The notes below the pieces were generated by a model. The model was not told the DNA's origin and did no database searches. It worked only from the letters and a program-made list of their open reading frames with translations. Positions 1 to 11,359 of a DNA stretch of 64,000 nt are shown here, in pieces (the stretch's first letter is position 1; every line of letters begins with the position of its first letter). This DNA comes from Melastoma dodecandrum (Eukaryota; Streptophyta; Magnoliopsida; Myrtales; Melastomataceae), in assembly GCA_029817715.1 (NCBI GenBank), contig JARUPY010000189.1:2046001-2110000 (forward strand). The letters run 5' to 3'. The translations under genes and the position numbers were made by a program.

Positions 1-729
1 GATCAAACAAAGTAATGGTACTTTTGTTGTCTAGATGTCATTTCAGTGAGGGATTCCTTCCGGCAGATTTTACGACCTTGTCACGTGTATCTAATAGTAA
101 AGCTAAATGAAATGCCGAAGAGAAGCTGATATAAAAGAAAAGCAACCTAAGTGATTACCCGAGTGTATCCGAATTATGCTCAGCCAATAAACTGGTCGGT
201 CTCCTTACTGAAGAAGGCAATGGCAAGCGCATCTTCAGCCATTGTCAACAACACGTAATTGACAGAAAATAAATACACCAATAACACAACAGGTCGCACA
301 TATTCATAAACACATCAGAATATCAAGAGAAAATGGTTTTTGTTTTTTATTTTTTTATTTTTTTTTTTGGGGGGGGGGGGGGGGGGTTCGAAGCCGATAG
401 ACGGACAGCCATTGCTACAAAATTACAGAAGTAGAGAATTAGGCTGCAGACCACGATGCAAACAATGTCGGGGGGGGGGGGGGGGGGGGGGGGAACTTTT
501 AACCCCACAACCACCTCCTTTTCCTTTAAACAAAAAATTCTATGAGAAATCAACTGGCAAAATCATTCAGTTAATCATGCTCATTAAGCACCCCAACTGT
601 ACAAAACCCAACCCAATTCCTCTAACAAGAATAGCATCCTGGGTATCATATCAACGTCCTATGAATACCTAACGCCAACAACAACCAATCACTCAAAATG
701 CAGCCAAAAAGAAAAGAAGAGGGGGGCAC
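1..729 (-). other. Part of INT1-like first intron; no exon recognised
   Basis: This is the sequence downstream, on the minus strand, of the donor that ends the first INT1-like exon. I see no second transporter exon here, so intron 1 is at least 729 bases or the gene is broken. It contains two long G runs at 369-386 and 470-493 and a T-rich stretch at 340-368. The open frames across it come from the homopolymers and have no family resemblance. Confidence 0.5.
369..493. repeat. Two long poly-G tracts (G18 and G24)
   Basis: An uninterrupted run of 18 G lies at 369-386 and one of 24 G at 470-493, separated by 83 bases of ordinary sequence. In the minus-strand transcript these would be C runs inside intron 1. 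Runs of this length are rare in plant DNA and prone to length error in sequencing, so the exact counts may be unreliable. Confidence 0.9.
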
Positions 730-871
730 CTGTGTCATAACCGAAGAGCAGGCCCCCGATGCCGGCGATCACGGTCAAGCCGAGGACATAGGTATTGCTA
801 AAGAAGGTCATTTTACGCTCAGGGTACAAGTTCAAGTACCCAGAACTCCCCGGCATCGACCCCATCGCCAT
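730..871 (-). CDS. INT1: Inositol transporter 1-like, exon 1 (partial gene)
   Basis: This exon encodes 47 residues plus one base and ends at a donor (ACAG|GTGCC, intron from 729 downward). It carries [14 protein letters not shown], then [20 protein letters not shown], the cytosolic N-terminus and first membrane helix of plant inositol transporters (major facilitator superfamily). It matches the INT1 type, known in Arabidopsis as a tonoplast H+/myo-inositol symporter of about 510 residues. The exon breaks at the glycine of GYDTG, as expected if the next exon starts with VISGALL. I chose the ATG at 869-871; a second ATG lies two codons later. The rest of the gene would lie at lower coordinates or outside the window, so whether it is functional cannot be judged. 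Confidence 0.75.
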
Positions 872-941
872 CTTCCCCAAGACCCAGAAGCAGTTTTTGT
901 CTTTTTGCAGATTAAACAAAAGAAGGGGAAGGGAGAGAATT

Positions 942-1009
942 GGGGTTGGGGTTGGGGTTGGGGTTGGGATTGGGAAGGGGGAGGAGAGGAGAGGGGAGGA
1001 GAGGAGGAT
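942..1009 (+). other. G-rich tract with four GGGGTT units, upstream of INT1-like exon
   Basis: Four perfect GGGGTT units at 942-965 are followed by GGGATT, GGGAAG and a purine tract of GGGGGAGGAGAGGAGAGG type to about 1009. The tract lies 70-140 bases upstream of the INT1-like start codon, in the likely promoter or 5' leader. At least four G-runs with 2-base spacers meet the usual G-quadruplex pattern on the plus strand; the minus-strand transcript would carry the C-rich complement. Function is inferred only. Confidence 0.7.
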
Positions 1010-1116
1010 GATGAAGAGGACAACTCAGGAATGACGGATAATTCCCCCACCACCGCAGCAGAGGAGGGAGTTTAAATGATTTAAAACTCTTTATAATTAA
1101 TTGATATTATTTTTTT

Positions 1117-1278
1117 TGTAAATATATTTATCGTGAATATTATTTCTTACCATATGTTATTTCTTACCATATATTATGTGTCAGTCAATTTAATTTACGT
1201 GTCAATATTAAAAAATCTTAATATTTTTATTGTATTTCATGAAGAAAATGGAGGTTCCCTTAAGTAAATTCTCGATAA
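1117..1278 (+). repeat. Left LTR remnant of copia element
   Basis: It starts TGTAAATATATTTATCGTG and ends near TTCTCGATAAAT at about 1278, matching the start and a central part of the right LTR. It appears truncated and is joined directly to protease-coding sequence, so primer-binding site and gag were lost in a deletion. Confidence 0.6.
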
Positions 1279-3840
1279 ATGAAAAATGCATGTCTCGTAG
1301 ATAACACATCGATGCATACTATTTTGAAATGCAAGAAATTCTTTATCGTCTTGGTAATGAAAGAAATAAGTGTCAATACGATATCTGGAAGTACAAAAAT
1401 CATTGAGGGCTTTGGAAGAGCAAATATCTTATTATCGAAAGGAGCAAATATTTGTGTAGATAATACATTGTATTCCTCTAAGTCTCAGATAAATTTGTAG
1501 AGTTTTAAAGTTATCCGCAGATATGAATATCACGTTGAGACTTCAAGTAAAAATGACAAAGAATATTTGTGTATTACAAGTATCATCTCGGGTAAGAAAT
1601 GTATATTAGAAAAATTACTCGTAGTTTCCTCTGGACTATATTTCACAAATATAAGTGTTGGTGAAATAAATGTGGTTACAAACCAGAAGTTTGTTGACCA
1701 AATATTTTTATTAAATGGCATGATCGATTGGGGCATCTTGGAGCTATAATGATACGAAGAATAATTAATCATTCGTGTGGGTATTAATTGAAAAATCAGA
1801 AGATTTTTCTACCCAATGAATGTTCATGTGCCACTTGTTCCCAAGGGAAGTTAATAATAAGGGCATCACCATCGAAAATCATGGTTAAACCCTTGAAATT
1901 TCTTGAAAGAATACAAGGTGATATATGTGGACCTATTCATCCACCATGTGGACCATTTATATATTTTATGGTATTAATTGACGCGTCCACTAGATGGTCC
2001 CATGTGTATTTATTATCAACTCGTAATCAAGCATTTGCAAGATTGTTTGCTCAAATTATCGAATTACGAGGTCATTTCCCGGATTATCCAATAAAATGTA
2101 TTCGTCTTGATAATGCCGGAGAATTTACTTGTCAAGCTTTTAATGATTATTGTATATCAATTGGAATAAGTGTTAAACATCATGTTGCGCATGTTCACAC
2201 ACAAAATGGCCTTGCAGAGTCATTGATAAAACGTCTTCAATTAATTGCAAGATCATTACTTATGAGAACAAAACTCAGTTCATGTTTGGGGACATACTAT
2301 TTTGCACGCGGTAGCGTTAATTCGCATCAGACTTACAAATTATAATGAGGTCTCCCCTTTGGAAATGGTTTATGGTCAGGAACTAAATATTTCTCATCTA
2401 AGAATTTTCGGGTGTGCGGTATACTTGCCCATTGCACCACCACAACGCACATAGATGGGACCCCAAAGGAGATTGGGGATATATGTCGAATATGAATCAT
2501 TGTCTATAATTAAATATTTAGAACCATTGATGGAGATATATTTACATCACATTTTGTTGATTGTCAATTTGATGAAATGACATTTCCAAAAGTAAAAGGG
2601 GAAAATAAGCAGCCGAAAAAGGAAATAATATGGCGTGAGTTATCATTGCCTCACTATGATCGTCGGACAAAGTAATCTGAACTCGAAGTTTAGAAAATTA
2701 TTCACTTGCAAAATTTAGCAAATCAATTGTTAGATGCTTTTACTGACCCTATGAAAGTGACAAAGTCTTGTATTCCAGCTGCAAATGCTCCAATAAGAAT
2801 TGATGGCCCTGAAGGACAACCTAATATTGTTAATGAGCCTAAAATGCAAGTGAAATTTGGTAGACCAGTCGGTTTCAAAGATAAAAATACTCAAAAAAGA
2901 AAGGAAGTAAAGGCTCAAACTAAGAAACAATTAGTCCAGAAGAGCATCCAGTCATTGAGAATATGATTCCAGAAGAGTCACAGGTACCTGAAAATGAAAA
3001 AATCTCTATCAATTATGTTTTGACTGGAAAGAGATGGAATCGAGATAAAATCTACATCGATGAAAATTTTGCATATGCTATAACATGTGATATTGTAAAT
3101 GAAGACGAGGATCTTGAACCAAGTTTGTTGAAGAATGCAAACAAAGAAATGATTGGCCAAAATGAAAATATGCGATTAAATCAGAATTAAAATCACTAGC
3201 AAAATATAAAGTTTTTGGACCTCGTCCGTACACCTAAAGGTGTAAAACTGATCGGTTATAAATGGGTATTTGTAAAGAAAAGAAATGAGAAAAATGATAC
3301 TGTCATATATAAGGCACGACTTGTTGCCCAGAGATTCTCGCAGAGACTTGGTATTGCTTATGAGGAGACATATTCTCCTGTTGTGGATGCAACAACATTT
3401 AGATATCTGATTAGTTTACTAATCCATGAGAAGTTGGAGATGAGATTAATGGACGTCGTTATAGCATATTTATATGGTTCTCTTGAGAACAATATATACA
3501 TGAAGCCAGTAGATAATGTGTATGGTTGAGATCAGTTATACATCACATTCGAGGGTCTTGCGGCTTATCCGTAGATAAGAATTCCCCAATAATTTTATAT
3601 GAGGATAATGTTGCTTGCATTGCTCAATTAAAGGGAGGATATATAAAATGCGATCGAACGAAACATATATAACCGAAATTCTTTTTCACCCATGATCTCC
3701 AGAAGAGTGGTGATATTGATGTTCAACAAATACGTTCATTGAAAAATCTGGCTGATTTATTCATAAAGGCTTTGTCTACAACAATTTTTGAAAGGCAGGT
3801 GCATAAAATTGGAATGCGCAAACTTGGAGATTTAAAGTGA
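1279..3840 (+). pseudogene. copia pol polyprotein remnant (PR-INT-RT-RH)
   Basis: The fragments in order are: a protease-like piece with CLVDNTS near 1290; GAG-pre-integrase ending near 1745; integrase core at about 1890-2330, with DICGPIHPPCGPF, VLIDASTRWSHVYLL and IRLDNAGEFT; the post-integrase piece with ISHLRIFGCAVYLPIAPPQ at 2390-2455; reverse transcriptase at 3215-3530, with GYKWVFVKKRN and KARLVAQRFSQ but without the catalytic YxDD part; and RNase H at about 3585-3840, with RTKHI and SLKNLADLFIKAL. Frameshifts near 1500, 1750 and 2340 and many stops mean no working protein can be made. The central part of reverse transcriptase is deleted between about 3535 and 3580. Confidence 0.85.
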
Positions 3841-3966
3841 TGTTACTAAGAGGGGGAGTAAACGTATTGTACTCCTTTTTCCTTTACCATGGTTTTTTCC
3901 CACATGATTTTGCATGGAAAGGTTTTTAACGAGGCAGTATCATAATGGACATTCAAGGGGGAGTAT

Positions 3967-4240
3967 TGTAAATATTTATCGTGAATGCTCATTATAACTC
4001 ACATTTACCTCTCATTCTCATTAGTGTTAGATATTTTCTTCATTTATTATTGTAATTTAATTTCCTTCCGGGGTAAGTTCTCGATAAATCGAGGGATATA
4101 TCTTGTACGACATTGAAAAGGAATAAAATTCTCCCATTTTCTCTCCCCCATCTATTCTCTGATTTTCTTCTTCTTGCTTTCTCTCTCCTTTGTTTTATAA
4201 TAATTTTAAATTTCCTAACCAAGGATTTAATTTCGTATCA
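3967..4240 (+). repeat. Right LTR of copia element (end uncertain)
   Basis: It begins TGTAAATATTTATCGTGAAT directly after a GGGGGAG polypurine tract, shares TTCTCGATAAAT with the left copy, and has a plausible polyadenylation region (AAAAGGAATAAAA near 4117). The end at CA (4239-4240) is chosen by the TG...CA rule. Confidence 0.55.
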
Positions 4241-5273
4241 CCCACCAGACGAGTAGCAAATCCAATGTAATTATTTTCGTTCTAATACTACATAGGATGA
4301 TTTAGCAATAAAATTATTTAAATTAAAATTCGACGTTAAAGAAACATCTCCCCCTTTCTGCAACAAAATAATAATAATAATAATAACAATAACATATGAA
4401 TTTTGTCAAAAAGGGGTGTTCGGTGAAAAAGGGTTATATTCAATGTGCAATTCCAAAGTCCCACATTAGATAGTTAAGAGAGTCCGATCTTGTATATACT
4501 TTTTCCTAAGCGGGCTACTCCCTATACAGCCAATTGATTTTAGAGAGGAACGTCGCTGGACTTGTGTGTTGGGCTCGACATATGGACCGATCCGATATTC
4601 TAATATGTTCCTCTAAAATATTGTATGGTAGGTTTTCTAAATAATAGTAAAGTTAATATTTTATGATACTGGGCTTTGTACCGGAGATAATGTCCGGAAG
4701 TCGAATTTTATAAACCTGACTTCACTTTTTATTTTTTATTTTTTTTAAATCGAACTTATAAAGCCCGACCTCTTTCGTGGGTAAAGTCGAACTAAAGTCC
4801 AACTTTAGAACATTATTTTGAAAATTTCGAACAATATCTACTTTATTTCGTAAATTTTTTTCGCATAACATTATTACAAAAGATAACTCAACACGAGAGG
4901 AATACTTGTCGTTACCATTTACGACACCTTAAAGAGTGTCGATAAAAAGTACACCCAAACCCATTGCATATTTTATTCCATGCCTTGATTTTGGATCCCT
5001 ACAAGAGAAAAAGAAATCTTAAGGTGCATACGACGATGCGTAGCGTATCCATTGGCTTTCTTCCCAAAAAGAAATCAATTTTTAAAATTGGTTTCCTAAC
5101 TCGTTGTTAGTTCGTTTACGAAAAATTAGAAATTCGACATTTTAAACACTGAATTCAACCCCAAAGAAAATATAATGTTTGAAACATTGAATTTTCAATC
5201 TTTCCTAGGCAAACTTGGGTATCTAACACCTAGCATTACTTGACAATTTTAAAAATTCATGACATGTTTCGCG
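4241..5273. other. AT-rich intergenic DNA with repeat fragments
   Basis: No gene is visible. There is a short (ATA)n tract near 4366-4385. About 4430-4640 carries AAAGTCCCACATTAGATAG and a GGGCTACTCC block, resembling widespread plant LTR fragments from memory, so it may be an old LTR piece. A stretch near 4690-4820 repeats GTCGAA/TCGAAC motifs. The rest is unremarkable. Confidence 0.5.
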
Positions 5274-5510
5274 TAGACCTGTTCAATGGGCTGGTTCGGG
5301 TAGTTTCGGGCTGGGTTTATTCGGCTAAATATTTTTATCTTTTGTCCAAACTCGCCTAGGCCCTAACATCAGGTCGGGTTTATCGGGCTTAAAAATTTTT
5401 ACCTAATACCAGACCCAGCCCAAAAGCCTAGTACAATATAATATAAAATAAGACACATAAAAAAAGAAGTTAAGTCCATATAAATACTCTTTAAATAGAT
5501 GAGTAAAAGC

Positions 5511-8472
5511 TAGAGATGGTAATGAGCCGGACCGACTCGCGAACTATCTTGCTTGGCTCGTCTCTTGGCCTGAGCCCGGCTCGATATAATTCAAACTTTG
5601 ATGGGCTCGGGTCTTATTTTTTGAAAGCCAAGCAGGGCTAAGACTCGAGTCTTATTTTTTGAAAGTCAAGCCGGGCTTAGGCTTATTTACTAACCCGACA
5701 AAATTAATTAAAACTTTTAAAGCTTTCCCTCTTCTTCATCGTTCTCCATCCACTTCACGAAACCATCGAGAAGCTCACCCGATCACACTTAGGTTTTCGT
5801 TCTTTCTTTCAATCTCTTCTTTTTTCGTGAAGAATAGAGCGAAAACTTCTTCCGTCTGGGACGGGATGACAATCGTGACGAAAAAAACGGAGTCAAGAAA
5901 GCGGAATGCAAATATTGCAAGACGCAATTATCATATAAAAACTCGAGTACGAGCCACCTGAAGAGACATTAAGACTGTTGTACTTACAAAGTCTCCCTAC
6001 AAAGGCAACAAAAATTAACTTTCAGACACGATGATGCTCTCGCAAAGATAATTTCATCCGCTTTTAAGGATGGTATTCTTGATATGGATAAAATGAGGAA
6101 GGTTGTAGCTCATTGGATATTGATGCATGAGCATTCATTTTCGATTGTCGAAGAAGAAGGTTTTAACCTTATGCAGATGTGTGGAATACCTCAATGGCAA
6201 AGATTATCATGTCACACCGTCAAGAATGATAGCTTCAAAGTGTATGAGTTAGAGAAACAACGTGTCTTTAACATGTCTAAAGATATAAGTGCGATTAGTA
6301 TCACTACTGATATGTAGAAGTCATCATGTCAACGTGTTGAGTATATGGTTGTCATTGGCCATTTTGTTGATCAATAATGGAAACTTCAAAAAATAGTTTC
6401 GAATTTCATTCATCTGGCTCCTCCAACCCATGGTCTAGACATATTAGATGTAATTTACAAATGTTTAAAGGAATGGGGGGTTGAGAATAAGGTATGATAT
6501 AATTCTTAGTTACTATTCTATTGTTACTTATTATTCATTTCTCTTTATTGAAAATTTTTTGGCATTATTCATTTTATCTGTGACAGGTAATTACAAAAAT
6601 TGTTGACAATGCTTCTAAGAATGATGTGGCATTGAGATATTTTAGAGACTCTTTCTCAAGGAATAAGCAGTTGATTTACAATGGTCGATTGTTACATGTG
6701 CGTTGTTGTTTAGGGTTCAAGATGGTCTTATTGAAATAGAGAAGATTATTAAAAGTTCATGATAGTGTGGTCTTTATCAACCAAAGTGAGGCACGACATA
6801 GGATGTTTGCCGATATCTCGCAGCAATTGCAGATTCCCTTCAGAAAACTCACCATTGACTGTAAGACAAGATGGAATTCAATGTTTGATAAGTTGACATG
6901 GGCAATGAGGTTTAAGATGTTTTTCCTCGCTACATGGAGTGAGAACCAAGTTATAAGTCTTGCCCAACCCCTGATGATTAGACAAAGGTCAAACAAGTTT
7001 GTGACGTATTGGAGGTTTTTAACTATGTCACTAAAACCATTTCAGGTAGTGAGTATCCTACTTCGAACTCGTTCCTTCATGACGTTTTTAGGGTAAAAAT
7101 GACGTTGGATAGGAAGTTTGTCGGGATCAATGATGATCGTCATTTTCTATTTAAGATGGTGAGAAGTATGAAAGAGAAATTTGACAATATTGGGATGAAT
7201 GTAACTTATTGATAGTTGTAGCGGTGGTGTTAGACCCAAGAAACAAGTTCAAGGAGATTGAGTTTTGTTTTCCAAAGCTCTACTCAGCAGAGGATGCCAA
7301 ATTTAATATTGAAGAGATTAGTCGTACTTTACAAAATATATATGAGGCTGATGTTTTGGAAAGTCAAAGTACGACTGGTGAGCATTGTTCGGAGGCTGAA
7401 AGTTTTACTGATGGAACCACTCAATCGTCGACCTCATCTTCATAGCCTTATTGGTCCGAGTTTGCAGAGTTTAAAAAGAAAAAGCTCGTAGATAGCACTC
7501 ATTCTCGGAAGTCTGAGTTGGATATTGATCTTGATGAGGATTATCATATGAATGATAGAACTATTGGAGATGCTACATTTGATGCGTTGGAGTGGTGGAA
7601 ATTTAATACGTTGAAGTATCCTATATTGTCGAAAATGGCACGGGATATTCTTTCGATTCCCATTACTAGTGTGGCTTTGAAAGCCACATTTAGTGCTAGT
7701 GGAAGAGTTCTTGATGCATGTCATTCATCGTTACTTCCAGAAACTGTGCAAATGCTTATTTGTGAGGGTGATTGGCTCAAAAATCGATACAAAATCGAGA
7801 AGGTCAATAAGGTACTTTCTATGAGAAATATCCTTTGACATTTTCTTCTTCATTTAAAAATTATTTTACACATTCATATGTTCGCAGATTAATAAGGAGC
7901 CAATAGAAATCACTCTCCCAAATCCTGATGGTAACAACATAACAATTGAGATTGCTTTTTTACTTTATTATAATTCTAATGTTGTTTTCTTAATGATAAC
8001 AAGAAGAGGGAGCGGAAATGATAGAAGGGCGAGAAGAAAATTATCAGTCTATAGAAGGAAGATCTTGAAACCTCCTAAATTACATCATATTTTACAAGAA
8101 ATTCGCTGCTTGACTTCGTTTATCTATTTTTTTTTACTCTTTTGGGGGTGTTGAAGGTTTAATTGATGGATAATTTTTTTATTGTGATCTGAATTTGCTT
8201 GGACAGCCACATCTTGTGAGGAATTTTTTGGAAGTTTCTACGATTTTTAATATTTATCAAATGTTAAGAGTGATTAAATTTTGAAAAAAAAAATTGAGTA
8301 GATTCGGGCTCAGACTCGGACTCGACCTAAAATTTTTTTGTCGGGATCAGGCTCAGGCTCAACTTAACAGAGCCCGATCAAGCTCGGACTCAGGCTCAAG
8401 TCAATAAAATTTTACTCAGCCCGAACTCGGGTAAGGGGTGTCCTAGCCTAACTCGACTCATTGACACCCCTA
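5511..8472 (+). mobile_element. hAT DNA transposon, inserted in the outer element
   Basis: The ends are TAGAGATGGTAATGAG at 5511 and, read on the minus strand from 8472, TAGGGGTGTCAATGAG: a typical plant hAT inverted repeat. It is flanked by GTAAAAGC (5503-5510) and ATAAAAGC (8473-8480), an 8-bp target duplication matching at 7 of 8. The subterminal regions carry repeated GGCTCGGGCT/GCCCGA motifs, as usual for hAT transposase binding regions. It is 2962 bases long and encodes a broken transposase. Confidence 0.85.
5883..7838 (+). pseudogene. hAT transposase (BED finger to hATC), broken
   Basis: A BED zinc finger lies at about 5885-5972 (ECKYCKTQL then SHLKRH). The N-terminal domain follows from 6084 (MRKVVAHWILMHEHSFSIVE), then WGVENK before and VITKIVDNASKNDVAL after a likely intron at about 6493-6588. 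The middle part has DCKTRWNSMFDKL and VVLDPRNKFKEIEF. The C-terminal dimerisation domain at 7560-7800 has LEWWKFNTLKYPILSKMARD and KATFSASGRVLD. This is the order of RICESLEEPER/Ac-type transposases. Stops near 6317 and 6376 and frameshifts near 6740 and 7440 make it non-functional. Confidence 0.85.
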
Positions 8473-8704
8473 ATAAAAGCCAAAATTCAAATTATAAATA
8501 AACAAAAGTAAAAACCCTTTTGACCGGGTCAGGCGGGCCGGGTAAGATTATTATTTTATTTGCCCAAAATATAACCCAAAATTTAATCGGGCCTAAAAAT
8601 TATGGTCAAATCCGACTCATTCGATAAATTATAATGTTCAAATTCACTTAAATATCGTGCGGGTCGGTCGGGCCAACTGGGGCCCGAGCCTTTGAGCAGG
8701 TCTA

Positions 8705-9837
8705 ATTTCATGAAATATTTTTTGGATGAAACATAGTTCATGAGAGGGTGCGTCTAAGAAAAAGATGTGATATAGTTTTTAGCAATTTATTTGTATTGTA
8801 TGAATATTATGTTCGATAATCTGAGTACAATTTTTAAGTACGAGCAAATATTTCACATTCGACGGAGGAAGTTTCATTTCAATTTTTTTCAATTAATGTT
8901 TATAAAGTTTGTATCACAAGAAATATTTATTTAAAAAAAAACATAAAACATGTGTTAATATTCCAAAGTTGAATGGAAATATTTCGTAATAACACCATCT
9001 TGTAGCATAAAGTTATTCAAAAACTTTACGAATTAATTGTATAAACTTCACAAAATGGTAAAATAAAAATTGCATAGTAATATTTTATTATATTTTTAGG
9101 TTATTTTGTCTCTTTTTGAAATATTAAATAAATGGTAAATTTTATATATTTTTTCTTTTGTAGTGGTTCTTCTATTAATTAATTGCTCGTGAGTCCATTC
9201 AAATCCAAATAATTAAGGGAAAAAGAGTCCATTCCGGGCCTTTCTTACCAAATTGGGCCTTCTTTTCTCCGTGGTTGGGGGTGGTGGTGCGCCTCACCTC
9301 CATCTCCACGTGTTTGCTTCCTAACTTGTTCCCCGGACTTCTCTCGGCTGGGGGCGGCGCTGCGACCGGAGTCCTAAGGGTTGGGGGAGGACACGAAAAT
9401 GGAGATCGCTAGCGAGCGAGCGACTACACCCCACCCCGTCCCATTGGCGTCCTCTCCGTTACGACTTCACATACATGCAAGTACATTTGGTTCATCAGCA
9501 CAGGAATATATGAGACAAAGGAAGAACATACATTGTCCCCAAGTTTGTTTGTTTGTTTGGTTGGTCGGTTCCGGGTGACGACGTGTGTTTTTTGTTCATT
9601 CGAGAGGTTTTGGGCTGGAATCGATGGACTGGATTGGATTGGATGATCCCATCCCATCCCGTGAGTGAACCCTTTTCATCATTATTATTTATTTAGTAAT
9701 AATTTTATTATCGATCACAAACAAAGGGAGAGGTTGTGTTTCATGTCTGTCTATTATAAAAACCCATGAGAAAATTATACTATCGATACGACAACTGACC
9801 AAGCAAACCAACCACTCTCCCAATGATATATATACAT
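8705..9837. other. Intergenic, AT-rich then G/C-richer; no gene recognised
   Basis: 8705-9180 is AT-rich with no coding signal. From about 9230 composition becomes richer in G and C (CCACGTG near 9307, GGGTTGGGGG near 9377). Short open frames on both strands resemble no family. It could be the 3' flank of the broken OVATE gene on the minus strand. Confidence 0.4.
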
Positions 9838-11100
9838 AGAAAAAGTACTCTTGGGGTTGAGCGTCAGGTAGCTGGCCAGGAGATCCTCCAGAATAATCCT
9901 TCCACGGGTCGGACAACGACTTCACCACTGCGAACCCCTCCGTGCCTCTGTAGCTCCTGCTCGTCCTGGGGGGGGGGAGTGGACGAGACAACGGCCAAGC
10001 GTTTCTCTGTTTCCTTCTCCCCACCTCTGGATCATTGACTCTCAACCTCAGGCCACTGGCCGGCGAAGTGGCGAAGTTGACTAGCGAATGCTGCTTCTGT
10101 TGCAATTTTATAAAGATTTTATTTTACTTTGTTCTATTTTATTTTGTTTTATAAAATTTGTTTGGGCTATAATTAATTATTTTTTTATTATAAGCGGGCT
10201 CTATGTTGATATACGGGACGGTCCATTCAGGTTTCAGTGATGTTTCATTCGGAGTTTTACAACATTCAGTTTATTTTAGATGTATGTTAAACGACATTCG
10301 GTGTAGTATCGGCGTAAGCTCATTATGGAAGAACCTGTCGATTCATATAAGTGCTAGGTCCCCTCTCCCATCGGCCTGTCAATTCCATCGGCCGTCTCGT
10401 CAGGAGGGAGGGAAAGAACTAGGACACCTCTGGTTTTGTGGCTTCTGTCAAACTGTACCTGAGTATTTCGCCTTCCTCGATTTTATTGAGGATCATGGCT
10501 CAATCAGGTACGCTTTCATTTTCATTTTACTGGGTGTCTCGGATCGACTGCGGCGATCTTGGTTTGCGATTTACTCGCTATCAGTTTCTCTTTCTTGGTG
10601 TGAGCTCTGGCCATCTGGTTGTGGGTTTCTTTCCTTCATGCTCTTCTCCAAAACGCCGGTTGATGAAATTGGTCACGAGCCCGAGTTCCTTCCATCATTG
10701 GTCGCAACAACTGGCTTCGTGTTTTCTCCTCCCTTCCTCAAGCTCGTGGCCATCCCCTTGTTCTTCAGGGGATTTGTGATGACCTGAGGGGGATCGAGCT
10801 CCAATAAGGGATACGGCCAAGACGTCGTGCAGGCATAACCGGGCTGTCGAAATTTGCCCTCCATCTGCAGGAGGAGCTGGTGTTGCTCCATGACCTCCAG
10901 CGGATGGATGGGCTGAACGGCGTGGAATTTCCTCGAGAAACAGTAGGACTTCCTCCGAGGAGCATGGTCTAGGGGTGAGGAAGAGTGAGGAGGCGTAGGC
11001 TTTTCGGATGCTTGATGTGGCGTTGGATTGCTTGAACTTGCGGAGCCATGCTCTTGGAATCTTGTCCGTCCATTTTGTTTTTGTTGAACTCCATGGAAGG
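9838..11100 (-). pseudogene. OFP: OVATE family protein gene remnant
   Basis: OVATE family proteins are plant transcriptional repressors, usually intronless, with an N-terminal basic WLxKFKQ motif and a C-terminal OVATE domain. Both are recognisable on the minus strand. IPRAWLRKFKQSN lies near 11030-11060. Near 9875-10060 are LRLRVNDPEVGRRK, then GFAVVKSLSDPWKDY and, in another frame, LEDLLASYLTLNPK. The OVATE domain is broken: about a dozen residues that normally follow DPxKDF are missing and the frame shifts. I found no single open frame connecting the two ends. Its position next to the PUB16-like gene matches OFP1 beside PUB16 in Arabidopsis, which supports the identity. A sequencing error cannot fully explain it because residues are missing. 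Confidence 0.6.
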
Positions 11101-11359
11101 AGGATGAACAATGCTTTCAGGTTCAGTCTCACCAACGTGTTGTTATTTGGTAACTCTCCCAACTAACTCCATCAAAGGAAAGGATGACGAAATTGGGCCC
11201 TTATTATTGTGGGCCTTAATTGGGCCCTAAATCACATAGTGCCTTAGTTTACAATTTATGCAAGAATGAAGGAAACAAATGAACATTGATGAGATGATTC
11301 TCGACACGAACGAATTTGCAAAATGATTCATACCACCCTGCCAAATGCTACTCTTCCAT

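Larger units (their letters stand above)
1117..4240 (+). mobile_element. Degenerate Ty1/copia LTR retrotransposon
   Basis: Protease, integrase, reverse transcriptase and RNase H follow each other in copia order on the plus strand, with stops and frameshifts throughout. TGTAAATAT followed by TTATCGTGAAT occurs at both ends (from 1117 and from 3967), and TTCTCGATAAAT also occurs in both copies, so these are LTR remnants. A polypurine tract CAAGGGGGAG sits at 3954-3963, just before the right LTR. The gag region is missing: the left LTR fragment runs almost directly into the protease. The outer limit of the right LTR (TTTCGTATCA at 4231-4240) is uncertain, and I could not find a clear target duplication. 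Confidence 0.85.
5274..8704. mobile_element. Outer non-autonomous hAT-like element, split by a second hAT
   Basis: The left end starts TAGACCTGTTCAATGG at 5274; the right end, read on the minus strand from 8704, starts TAGACCTGCTCAAAGG, a terminal inverted repeat with two mismatches in 16. The flanking 8-mers are GTTTCGCG (5266-5273) and ATTTCATG (8705-8712); all three differences are transitions, fitting a decayed 8-bp target duplication. Without the inner insertion this would be a roughly 470-bp element rich in GGGC/GCCC, with no coding capacity. Confidence 0.6.

Noticed and set aside
130..250. Minus-strand piece reading VLLTMAEDALAIAFF, faintly like the last INT1 helix (LTIAEAAGTGMTF)
   Set aside because: Only a handful of residues agree and a stop follows soon after; too weak to call a transporter exon.
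340..672. 110-codon plus-strand frame with glycine runs
   Set aside because: It is produced by reading through the poly-G tracts and matches no protein family.
942..965. GGGGTT array as an interstitial telomere
   Set aside because: Plant telomeres are TTTAGGG-type; only four units are present and the flanks are ordinary purine-rich repeats.
10203..10787. 194-codon plus-strand frame
   Set aside because: No domain is recognisable and it overlaps the opposite strand where OVATE motifs are found; probably chance.
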